Part shown: piece after piece, positions 34,231-44,926 of the stretch
Layout: the number at the start of each line of letters is the position of its first letter
How positions within the stretch are numbered: position 1 is the first letter of the stretch
Assembly: GCA_021464415.1 (NCBI GenBank)
Contig: CM038465.1
Coordinates: forward strand, 78,464,919 to 78,528,918
DNA from: Lonicera japonica
Taxonomy: Eukaryota > Streptophyta > Magnoliopsida > Dipsacales > Caprifoliaceae
Direction: 5' to 3'
DNA: 64,000 nt
Made by a program: the position numbers and the translations under genes
The notes under the pieces: model-generated
Told to the model about the DNA's origin: nothing
Databases searched by the model: none
The model's input: the letters and a program-made list of their open reading frames with translations, nothing else

Positions 34231-35472
34231 AGGGGTTGTTTGTTTGGCCACTTAAATCTGCAACCTTAAACTTTTCAAATTTAAGTGGTTTCAAAATTGT
34301 TTGTTTGCCAAAAAAATTAAGTGGTTTGCCACTTAAAACTTAAAATTTGGAGAAAATTTTTTAAGTGTTTTAAGTGGCAAATTTGTCATTTAAATACAAA
34401 AACTTGAAACACCCTATTGTAAAATACTTATTTTATCTCTTTGTTTCTCATTTTACATGTGATCTAAATAAACTAATAAGGGAAAAATTGTCATATTAAA
34501 AAAATTCAGTTTTCAGACGTGTTATATTCAAACAAACAATATTTTTTTTAAATACAGTTTTTAAAAATAAATAAACAATTTTTTCAATTTCAATTTTCAA
34601 TTTTCACTTTCAATTATTTTATCAAACGCCACCTTAGTTGTAATCATGAATGGCCTTATAAGACATTAATGAGACTGACTAGCACTCGGGAAGAGTGAAA
34701 AGCTTAAGCTTAGGTGGCATTTAATAAAAAAACTGAAAATTGAAAATTGAAAAATAAAAAATGAAAAAGCTGTTTGTTTAGTTCTGAAAATTGTATCTGA
34801 AAAAATGTTGTTTATTTGAATATAATACATCTGAAAACTGAATTTTTTTTAGTACAACAATTTTGCCCTTTTATTTTGATCCTTCATCACCTATAGTGCT
34901 ACAGCCCAACCTGCCACCCACCTTTCTTCAATCCATTCCCCACTTCCCGTCAATTTTACCCAACTCCCCCTTCTATCCCTTCATTTCACCGCTCTCCCCC
35001 CTGAAATCTCCCTTTGTATATTACACAAATATGTGTGTATATATATATATATATATATTTATTTCATATTTAAATATGTAGAAGATGACATATATATTAT
35101 GTGTATATATAAATATATGTATTATGGAATTTTTCTAGATGGGGGGTTAGCGATAGAAGAGCAGGGGTGGGGAGTTGGATGGAGCTGGTGGTTGGGGGTT
35201 GGGAAGGGGCGGGGGAATGGTGGTTGTGGTTGTGAGTATTAAAGAGAGAGAGTGTATATGTAATTTTGTTAAAGAAATAGGATAAAATGAACATTTTACA
35301 CCATTTAAAATTAAGTTTTAGATTTAAGTGATAAAATTGCCACTTAAAATTTTAGATGAAAATTTTAAATTTTAAGTGACCACATAAATTTTTTAGTTGC
35401 TGAACAATTTTTCACACCACTTAAATTTAAAAATTTTAAAGTTTTTAGATTTAAGTGGCAAGTGAAAAAGCC
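34231..35472. mobile_element. Long-TIR element carrying a second foldback element
   Basis: The left arm contains GCCACTTAAATCTGCAACC, then AATTTAAGTGGTTTC. The right arm, reverse complemented, contains GCCACTTAAATCTAAAAAC, then AATTTAAGTGGTGTG. Arm similarity runs for about 130 bp. The interior has no transposase, only a C-rich stretch and a TA run. A separate foldback unit (34505-34842) is nested in it. No TSD could be fixed beyond the word TTAG on both sides. Confidence 0.65.
34505..34842. mobile_element. Nested foldback MITE
   Basis: The left end is TTCAGTTTTCAGACGTGTTA. The right end, reverse complemented, is TTCAGTTTTCAGATGTATTA. Arms of roughly 120 bp lead to a central spacer near 34640-34710. 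It lies entirely within 34231-35472, so it inserted later. Confidence 0.75.
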
Positions 35473-35612
35473 TTAGTGAGGCCTTCCAATTTATATGTAA
35501 ATTGAATCAAATATGTGAGTATGTGACTCACTTGTGCGGTTGGTACAAACTACGTTGGAATCTAGAGATGAAAGAAATGTAATTCATTCCCGCAAAATTG
35601 CACTTCAACAGT

Positions 35613-38600
35613 ATGTGTGCTACTTCCTCTAACTACCCGGTTCGTTATTCAAGCTCTGCTGTGAAGCACATAACCAAATCCAAGCTAAGAAACTCCACTG
35701 CTTCATAATCAAAACCATAGTAAACCCAGAAATACTCTTATTTAATAACCTCATCAGCTCGTACGGTTATTTGGGTAACTTCACTTAAGCCCGCAATGTG
35801 TTTGATCAAATTCCTCAACCAAACCAGTTTTCATGGAACACCATTCTCTCAGCTTATTCAAAATCAAAATCCGGGCGGCTGTCTGAAATGCGCGAGATCT
35901 TTCAAGGTATGCCAAAACGAGACGGGTTCTCTTCAGTTATTTAATATTATGCGAGTTATGGATTCTGCAATGAGGCATTGGAGATTTATAGGTTGATGTT
36001 GAAGGACGGACCCGTGAATGCGAATCTGATAACTTTCTCTACTATGATTATCTTGTCGTCAAATCAGGGTTGTATTGATTTGGGTAAGCAAATTCATGGG
36101 CAGATAAGAAAATTTGGTTTTGATTCATATGTTTTTGTAGGTAGTCCTTTGGTAGATATGTACTCGAAAGCTGGGTTAATTTTTGATGGAAAAAAAGGTT
36201 TTCGAGGAATTGCCAGAGAGGAATGTAGTAATGTACAATACAATGATCATGGGACTTTTGCGGTGCGGCATGGTTGAAGATTCAAAGAATTTGTTTCGGT
36301 GTGTGCCTGGAAAAGATTCAATCTCATGGACGACATTGATTACGGGACTTGCCCAGAACAGCTTAGACAGAGAGGCAGTAGATATGTTTAGAGAAATGAG
36401 GTTGGAAGGCTTGCCTATTGATCAGTTCACTTCCGGAAGCATTTTGACTGCTTGTGGGGATCTTGTCAAGGTACGCAGATCCATGCTTATATGATTAAGA
36501 CCGATCACATGAATAATCTATTTGTGGGCAGTGCCTTTGTTGGGGAAAAATATAAAAAAAAAAACGCTGAAGTATGACCTAACGTGTAATGTTTCCCCTA
36601 ATGTTTCAATTTTCTCAATTTAACTCCTAAAGCACGTTAAGTAAACCAAAATGAACCCTAGCGCTAACACCGTTACTTATTCCATCTAATTTTTTTTACA
36701 TTTAACCCCCTAAACTTTTAAAATTGACATTAAACTCCTTTAATTTATATTTTGTTAACACTTAACCCCATTTTTATTGATCTTTATTACCACCTTCTTC
36801 AACCTCAATCCACTTCCGTCCACCTTATCCATTGTTATTATCAAGGTAAATATGTGTGTTTTGATTTATCACGAGATGTTTTAAAACTATATTAAATGTT
36901 TGATTAATTTTTGTTTGCGGATCTAAATCTACCTTTAATTACAATAATTTTGTAGCTACTAAAATTTGAGCTAAAAATGTTCATGAACTATTCATTCTAG
37001 TGATAAACAAATTCAAGTCTCACAATATTTCCACTATATTTTTTTTGTTGCAATATCTCCTCTCTAATTAACATGGTATGTTTAATATTTTTAAGACCAT
37101 CTCCAGCAGCTGTATAAAAATGGCTTAATTAATTTTTTCAAATATATAACTATTATTAAAATATGTATTTTATATTAAAGATTATTATATTTTATAATTT
37201 TATAATTTTTTTTAAAAGTGACAGTAAATTTGATGTATATTTTACACAAAATTCAATTTTACATAACCATTTAATATTATTTCATTTTGACGAAAGTAGT
37301 GTAGGAGCTTCTCAAGTACTAATCTGGTAGAAAAATTGCACACTTTAGATGCGGTGGGAACATTAGTCAAAATTCCATTGATTTAATGAAGTAATTTTGA
37401 AGCAAAATTTTCAAACCCAACTAATTAGTAGCAGTGGAATTTTCCATTAACACCGATATTTATCATTATTAGAGTAGTAAATATACATAACTCCCAAGGG
37501 CATTTCCGTCACAAAAAAAATTCCTTACACAGAATAATAAATAGTAAATATAATATGTTGTACGTATATATTTGTGAATTTATATATAAAGATATCATTA
37601 TCAATGATGACAAATGGTTATTATGTTGGTATGATTTTGAATGAAAATTATTAGAGTGTTTGTGTTTGGGATTGGGGGGGAGAGAGAGAAGGTGGACGGA
37701 GGTCGGTTGAAGAAGGTGGTGATAAAGATTAATAAAAATAGGATGAAGTGTTAATAAAATATAAATTAAAGGGGTTTAGTGTCAATTTCAAAAGTTTAGG
37801 GGGTTAAATGTAAAAAATTTGAATGGAAGCAGTAACGGTGTTAGCGCCAGGGTTCATTTTGCTCACTTAATGTACTTCAGGGGTTAAATTGAGAAAAATG
37901 AAACATCAGGGGAAACATTGCACGTAAGGTCATACTTCAGGTTTTTTTTTGTATTTTCCCCCCTTGTTGACATGCATTCCAAGTGCAGAAGCCCAAAATA
38001 TTCAGAAACTGTCTTTTAAGAGAATGACCAGCAAAAACATTGTCTCTTGGACTGCAATGATTGTGGGCTATAGCCAGAATGGCTACAGCGAAGAAGCTAT
38101 CTGGTTATTTTGTGAGATGCAGAGAGATGGGGTCGAGCCAGATGATTTTACTCTAGGAAGTGTGATTAGCTCGTGTGCCAATCTGGCAAGTTTAGAAGAG
38201 GGTGCCCCGTTTCGCGGTCAAGCACTAGTTTCAGGCTTGATTTCCTTTATAACTGTTTCTAATGCGCTGGTAACCTTATATGGTAAATGTGGAAGCATAG
38301 AAGAGTCCCTCGATTGTTTGAAGACATGAAGATTAGGGATGAAGTCTCTTGGACTGCATCGGTTTCCGGGTATGCTCAGTTTGGAAAAGGCAATGAATCA
38401 ATCAATTTGTTTGAAGAAATGTTGGCCCATGTCTTAGGCCTGATGAGGTAACTTTTGTTGGGGTTCTTTCAGCTTGCAGTAGGTCCAGGCTAGTGGAGAA
38501 AGGGACGTCAATCTTTTGAGTCCATGGTAGAAAAGCATGGAATCGTGCCAATTCCTGATCATTACACTTGTATGATTGATCTATTTAGCCGAGCTGGGTA

Positions 38601-39262
38601 GTTAGAGGAAGCTCAAAATTATATAGAAAAGATGCCTTTTCCTCCCGATAAAATTGGTTGGGCTACTTTCTAAGCTCGTGTATCATGCAAACTTGGAAAT
38701 AAGGAAATGGGCAGCAAAGTCTCTACTGGAACTGGAGCCCCAAAACCCTGCAAGTTATATCTTGCTATTGAGCATGTATGCTGCCAAGGGGAAATGGACT
38801 GATGTAGCTCAATTAAGGAGAGGAATGAGAGATAAGGGTGTAAGGAAGGAACTGGGATGTAGTTGGATAAAATATAAGAGTAGAGTGCACATTTTCTCAG
38901 CTGATGATAGGTCAAGTCCATATTCTGACTAGATATACGCTGAGCTGGAGAAGTTGAACTTTAAAATGAAACAAGAGGGATATGTGCCCGATATGAGTTA
39001 TATTTTGCATGACGTTGAAGAGGCAGAGAAGGTAAAGATGCTTAACCACCATAGTGAAAAGCTAGCTATTGCTTTAGGGGTTGCTTTTTATTCCTCCTGG
39101 CCTGCCCATTATAGTGGGAAAAAAAATCAAAGGGTCTGTGGGGATTGTCACAATGCAACTAAGTTCATTTCTAAGATCACGTGGTGAGGAATACTTTTCA
39201 GAGATTCTGTCTGGTTCCATTTGTTTAAAGATGGAACATGTTCATGTAAAGATTTCTGGTGA
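35613..39262 (+). pseudogene. DYW-class PPR gene, disabled and split by a transposon
   Basis: Homologous to a PLS-type pentatricopeptide protein with E and DYW domains, a family of organelle RNA-editing factors. I recognise it as related to Arabidopsis At1g68930 (PCMP-H22), which would be the syntenic neighbour of bHLH49. Readable motifs include GKQIHGQIRKFGFDSYVFVG, NVVMYNTMIMGLL, SWTAMIVGYSQNGYSEEAI, NALVTLYGKCGSIEES, CSWIK, HHSEKLAIA and RVCGDCHNATKFISK. It ends CSCKDFW at the TGA 39260-39262. Defects include an early frameshift near 35640 and stops at 35786 and 35942. Frameshifts lie near 36190, 36475, 38010, 38310 and 38440, with further stops near 38600, 38670 and 38930. Two compensating shifts fall at about 39085-39125, and a stop lies near 39184. 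A 1.4-kb MULE sits at 36543-37960. No functional product is possible. Confidence 0.93.
36543..37960. mobile_element. Non-autonomous Mutator-like element inside the PPR gene
   Basis: The 1,418-bp unit has terminal inverted repeats of about 270-285 bp: GGGAAAAATATAAAAAAAAA at the left and, reverse complemented, GGGAAAATACAAAAAAAAAC at the right. Shared words continue inward, including TGAAGTATGACCT, GCGCTAACACCGTTACT and CACCTTCTTCAACC. The flanks are CCTTTGTTG (36534-36542) and CCCTTGTTG (37961-37969), a 9-bp TSD with one change. Removing the element and one TSD restores the PPR reading FVGSAFVDMHSKCR, which proves the insertion point. The interior is AT-rich and has no transposase. Confidence 0.95.
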
Positions 39263-39611
39263 TGGGTTCAAATTAGTGATTAGCCGTTGTGGTATGGTAT
39301 TAAAACAACTTTTGAATTATACTTCCCTTTTTCTTCCTTTAAATGCACCATAAATTTTCATGCACTTATGAATTATTGTACTTTCCTCGGGTGAACCTGT
39401 ATGCTGAGTTACTCCTTTAAAAGGGGTGCATAGTTTATTTCAATGGTGGACATTTGCAACGGCCTTGCCAATATAAAGAAACTCATTTTCTTCAATACAA
39501 AAGAAGAATTACACACCAGTTCTCCTATATGCTGGAATTAAATGGATACAAATTACTGGAAGTTGGTGAAAGGGGGGATGGTTGTGGAAGAAGGAAAACC
39601 AAGCTTTATTC

Positions 39612-41896
39612 TTACTCCTGATATGATTTAATAGACTCCCCCCGACTCTGCTGTTGGTTCTGCATAAATGATGAATTAATAAATTAAAGCTTGTATAGGA
39701 GAGAGAAAGGATACAGAAGCCAGCGATTACTACCTGCAACCGAGTACAGATCTCAATGATTTCAGCAAGAGGCGCCCAGTCTCCAAAGTTCCTTTCTATG
39801 AACTGGTATGCAATTCCACTTTTTCCTTTGCCAATTAGAAATAGTCCACCTTTTATTTCACCTTCCCCCTTGAAATTTTGTTCAATTCCCATTGCCTTTG
39901 CACGCTTATAATTTGCAATAGCTCGACGATTGAACAGAAACCCCGAGATGAACTTGTCTTTAAGTAGCTCCCCTCCGCCCAGAGCTCTGAAAAAGTCCAT
40001 GCTTTTGTCATGGAGTACGACACCACCCCAGTACCGGGGCCAGAAGTCACTTACCTGTGCCCATCAAATAGGAACTTTATCAATCATGAGTAGCTGAAGA
40101 GTGAGAAGTTGAAAAGAGTTAATTATACCTCTGATTCTCTGTGTTCATGAAGAACTGCATATAATTGAATCCCAAGTGCATCAAATATGGGCTTTTTTGC
40201 ATAAAGTTTGTGTGCTTCAGCTCTGCACATGATGCACCTATTTCCCCATTTACAGATAAAGCACATGGTTATCATTGTATTTTTTTCTCAATTTTCTTTT
40301 CAAATACTTAACACTAAATGCTTTGTTTATTCCTTAAAAATGCAGCTTATGTAATGATGTAGAATGAGTAAATAGTAAAAGTTACCCGGGGCGACGGATG
40401 CAAAGAAGCAAAGCTGGTTTATCTCGCCATAATTCGGAAGCTTTTATTGGGGGTGACTTTTTAACCAAACGCTCCATCCCAACTTTATATTCTGGAGTTA
40501 GTTTCTCAACCGAGATATTCTCAATAGCAGAGTATGGGGCAACATCTTCAGAAACTGGGGTAGGATTTACACAACCACAAGCCCTGGGCTCGTCAGGCAT
40601 TGCAGCCACAATCCCCTTAAAAATATGTCCATCTTTGATCTTAAAATCAGCCATAGATTGTTCGAGGGTTGCATCATAAGCTGTACTGCCTTGTGTAGGG
40701 GATCTTGTCATACTCTGCATTTTTCTAGAGTTGACAGACATATACTCACTCTTGTTAAAACTGTTTCTCGATGATGTGGTCGTCATTTTCCTTGCAGTAA
40801 GAGCAGATGATGATGGGAAAGGATCAATTGCACATGTACTGGTTCGGTCCATAAAACGAGCAAGGTGGCCTCTTTTCATACCAAACTGAGAAGAAAGATC
40901 AGTGTTGCTTAAATTAAGAAGCTCAGGAAGACCTTTGCCCGAGGCCTCTAGCTTATCCCCGTACTGCATTAGTGCTCGATCATGCAGGTATGACCTGATT
41001 TCTAGTGCATCCTTGAATAAAAGAAAGAAAACTTCTTAGGTTGTGTTCATTGCACTTCTTTTGCATAAAATTAGGAAAACAACATTCTTACTGGCTTCAT
41101 TTATTGATAATCATACCAGGTGCATTAGTGAGTTGTACAAATGCATCCGGCTTGAAAAACAGGTGGATGAGGCTGCTAAGCGTAGCATTTGCTCATAAAA
41201 TTACCAAGATTCCTTGTTTTCCATCTTTTCTGGTGTTTAATTGCATTCTTTTTCCAATAATAAGTTTCCAAACAACTTGGTTTAGCCTAATGTATCTCTT
41301 TCCCATGGAACTCAAAAGCTACCCTATCCCTAAGTTTTTCTTTTCCATGTAAAACAATTACAGGGAAGTCAGTTACTTTACCTGTAAATATCAAACACAC
41401 CCGAGGTTGGTTATGATGTATCCAGTTATCTTTTTTGCAAAGTGGTAGAGAAACAACATAGTATGCCTAGTTTGCAACACTAAAAATGTAAAGTGATAAT
41501 GTAGAAACAGGATTCAACTTGAGATATTACTTTCAGGAAGCCCATTTGAATGATTCTTTGAATTTCCTAATTTTATTTACCCTTTCTTTTCAGTTGATTT
41601 TTTGTTGGTGGCTTGTGGTGGTTGTTTGGTCATCAAGGAGCTTACAGTTAAAAATCTGGTTATAGATAATTGTTTGATATCTTATCTGTAGAAGAGGAAG
41701 ATCATGAAACAAGGCGGATATTATGGTTTATAAAACTACTAACCTTTTGTTGTTGAGTCATGTTAATGGCGTTCATATCCTCTGAATTCATGATCTTCAA
41801 GGTTGGTACATCATCCCAGCCTTCCTCTAACAGCTTGGGAAGAAGTTTCTTTAAAATTCCATTCCCAACAAAATCATCCATTGAAAAAGAAGCCAT
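39612..41896 (-). CDS. SAM-like plus peroxiredoxin-like-2 domain protein
   Basis: Five exons join in frame on the minus strand: 41896-41744, 41011-40386, 40237-40129, 40054-39734 and 39659-39612. The product is 418 residues. Residues 4-65 (MDDFVGNGILKKLLPKLLEE on) resemble a sterile alpha motif. A second SAM-like stretch follows (about 52-105: LELRSYL-type helix, then LPELLNLSNTDLSSQFGM). A Ser/Thr-rich linker (about 110-160) leads to a thioredoxin-fold domain of the AhpC/TSA-2 (PRXL2/FAM213) type at about 225-400. This domain carries LCIRRPGCIMCRAEA with a C261-x-x-C264 redox pair, LGIQLYAVLHE, DFWPRYWGGVVL and GGLFLIGKGKSGIAYQFIER. Such domains reduce disulphides or peroxides in animal relatives; the plant role is unknown to me. 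The last small exon (NQQQSRGE..., stop) is chosen because it has a clean acceptor, but it is the least certain. The gene is not in the Arabidopsis block I recall. Confidence 0.88.
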
Positions 41897-41994
41897 CCTC
41901 TTTCTAATTATTTAAAAAAAAAGAATGGCCTTAAATGAGTTCTGAGAGAAATCTAATAATAACTTTGATTGAATAAGCCTAATCAACCATGGCA

Positions 41995-42002
41995 TATATA
42001 TA
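41995..42002 (-). promoter_or_regulatory. Candidate TATA box of the SAM/PRXL2 gene
   Basis: TATATATA at about 100 bp upstream of the minus-strand ATG at 41896. AT-rich plant DNA makes chance matches common, so this is only positional evidence. Confidence 0.3.
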
Positions 42003-44292
42003 AGAGACCTCTAGTTCATTAAAATATTGAAGCTTGAAAATGAAATTCTTGTAATTTGCGACAATATCACTGTGATTAAACTGCGTCTATTTCATTTGCT
42101 TTGTTGAAACAGAATGTGGACACATAATGGGACGGTCAAGATATGCCCATAACAAAAAAGAATAAGATACATAATGGACGGTTGGAGTTTAAAATATGGA
42201 TTTGGAGGTGTGTTGATGCAGCTGCATAATGATGAGAATATCAACTACAGGTTTCATTTGACTACTGCTTTGAATTATGTCACCATTATTGCCGGCCAAG
42301 TCCATTACCGAATTTAAATTAAAAATACAATTTTCGAATAGCATATTCTGTTTTATTTTCTAACTGCCTCTCCACTCTTTCACTGTATTTGGGAGTTTAG
42401 GAGAGAAAAGAAGAGAAAGTATTGATCAGTGGGAAGAGAAAGTGTAATTATTTATTTATTTATTTATTTATTTATCTCCTACGTGTTTGTGAGTTGAAAA
42501 GAAAATGAGAGAAAAGATCAATTTTAAAAAACATGTTACGTATTTTAAAAGTAAAATAGTCAATAAAATAATTTTTCATTAAAATTTTTTCTATTCTCTT
42601 CGATTCTCTCCAATTTGCAGAGAAAGGGGAGATAGTTTTAATTAATTTTCTCTCGTATTTTCTCTGTAAAATACTGCCAAACGAAAGAAAGGATAAGAGA
42701 AGAGGGCGCAGTGGTAAGCAACTTACACCTTTGTCTTCAGCTTAAGAGTTCGACTCATGGGAGTAGAAGGGGGTTTTTGTATTTATAAAAGAGACTTAGA
42801 CCTCCCTTAATTTTTTTTATTCTTTTAAGAAAAATGTAAACTCTTTCCGGTTCTCTCTAAATAAAGCTCTCAAACATAGGTTTTAATTTTGAAAGACAAG
42901 GAGCCTCTTTACATCAATTCTGGGGATCTAATTTTGGATTACAATGATGCGAATTGAACTCCTAAGTCCTAACCACTGCCCTCTCAAATTCTGATGCTAG
43001 GCAGCACTGTGTTACAAAATTGTTGGCTTCTAGAGATCTAATTTGACTCTCAATATCCTTTTGTATGATAAAACAATGTTCCTACTGGTCAAATATACCT
43101 TTAATGGTCATATTTGTAACCTCTCTTTCTCAATTCTACTGCCAAATGGCTCTCTCTACACACATACATATATAGACACACGTCTTTTTAAGTTTTTCCT
43201 TACTTCCCTAGATCCTTTAATAATGACCATTGATGTTTCTGATATTGGGTTCCAGACTTTTTCCTTTAACTGAAATAAGGGAATTTTTAAAAACCAGACA
43301 TAAAGTTTGCAATTGATGTTTTCAAAGATGCCTTGAAAATTCTTGAATAAAAAGTTTTAGTTTGCAAGCTTGCATCACATGAATGAAGGAAATTATGTTT
43401 TGGGGGGGATATTTTAATTTTCGATAAATGTATCTTTCACTTTTTAACTTCGTTTTTCTTATAATCTTTTTAAGGTCTGCAAACATTTTCACAAGGAAAA
43501 ATTGTCAATCTTAAGCTCACACATTTTTTCCATTATATTATATCTCCATCACAGAAACATAATTATACTAATATAAATATAAAACTTATTAAAGTAAAAA
43601 ATGACCTGCAAGGAGCCATTTGTTGATATATCAATTTTTAAATTTTTTTTTATTATTATTTTTTGTCTATGATAGATCAACTTGAAAAAGCCTATACTTC
43701 AGATTAGTAGCGTGTTATTAATACAAATAAAGCAGCTTGTTAACAGTTTTATCAAAATATTCACTATATTTAAGTAGCTCTCTCTTTGTTGGGAAGTTTG
43801 ATCTCCGGAGTTGCATTTCAAAGATCCAAAAATTTAATAGTACATTAGTTAAATACGTTTTGGTCGAACACCAATTACATTAAAATTAATCTTTTTAAAA
43901 AAATATTTAATTTGATAACTCTTAATTTGAGATAAATAGTCGTGTTTTCTATTCATAATATTATATTCTAATTTTTAATTTTACTCAATGAGGGGAAAGA
44001 ACAATAATAAGAACATGTTAAAGTTGAGTAACAAAAGGAGCTGCTCTTAACAATGTATAAAAACACCGTAATCATTGGTAAGTGCTTCAAATTTCTGCCG
44101 GCCGAATATATATATATATTTAATTTTTTTTTTTTGCTTTCTTATTTGTAAATGTCTTTTTGATAGGCCAAGGCAGAGTATTTAAACTAAAAATTAACCT
44201 GGAATTTCGTGATGCTCGTTGTTATGGTTTTGCCGAATTTCGTGGAAGCCTTGAAACATTTGGGCACTTCAATATTATTTACTCCTTTGGTT
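42003..44292. other. Intergenic between SAM/PRXL2 and PUB genes
   Basis: No gene seen. It includes an ATTT run (about 42450-42476), a SINE-like unit at 42705-42830, a weaker B-box-like GGAGTTCAATTC (minus strand, about 42950-42961), and AT-rich filler. Confidence 0.5.
42705..42830 (+). mobile_element. tRNA-derived SINE-like unit
   Basis: An A-box-like GCGCAGTGGTAAGC (about 42707-42720) and a B-box-like AGTTCGACTC (about 42748-42757) lie at tRNA-like spacing. They are followed by a body and a T-rich end TTAATTTTTTTTATTC. It differs from the 9505/18632 family. No TSD was found. Confidence 0.55.
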
Positions 44293-44300
44293 AAGATTAA

Positions 44301-44586
44301 CATAGCCGGACCTGAGGTGAGGCAGAACAGGCTCTTACCTCATGCTTCAAATTTTTGATGGGCTCGTAATTTTTTAAAGTTTGAAGTTGGGGAAGTTCAT
44401 TGATCAAAAAATCTTATATGTTATCATTGATCAAAAAATAAGTAGTGGTCATTCATGTAGATTAATTTAATTTAATTTATTTTCTTTGAATTTGGATGAT
44501 TAGAAAAAAAAACCTAAAAATTTGAGGTCGGAGGGCCTCATTGATAAATTTCGCTTCAGGCTCCCAAATTCTCAGGTCCGGCCCTA
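44301..44586. mobile_element. hAT-type MITE with GCCGGACCTGAG ends
   Basis: The ends are CATAGCCGGACCTGAG and, reverse complemented, TAGGGCCGGACCTGAG. The element is flanked by the perfect 8-bp duplication AAGATTAA at 44293-44300 and 44587-44594. The 286-bp interior is non-coding. It is a different terminal family from the CAGTGGCGG elements. Confidence 0.92.
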
Positions 44587-44926
44587 AAGATTAAGAGTTG
44601 TTATTTGACTTTTGCACTTCTCAATGATACACTAATTTTAACACAGTTAATGGTCGATAAAGAAAGAAAAAAAAAACTTGTTTAGCAACTGGCAATTTGG
44701 TAAATTGATCTTTTAAACTTAAATCTTGATTTCAGATGTCGCACAAAGGGAGTATTCCATTGACCAAAAATAGGACGAGTTTTGTCAAGAAAATATGTAA
44801 AACCACTGCTGGATTTATAACTGTCTCTATATCCCAGATATTAATCCATTGATTGGCAACTGACAGTCAAATCCAGTATTCCAAAAGACAATATTTAGCT
44901 ATAATTTTTCTACACGACTTATATAT

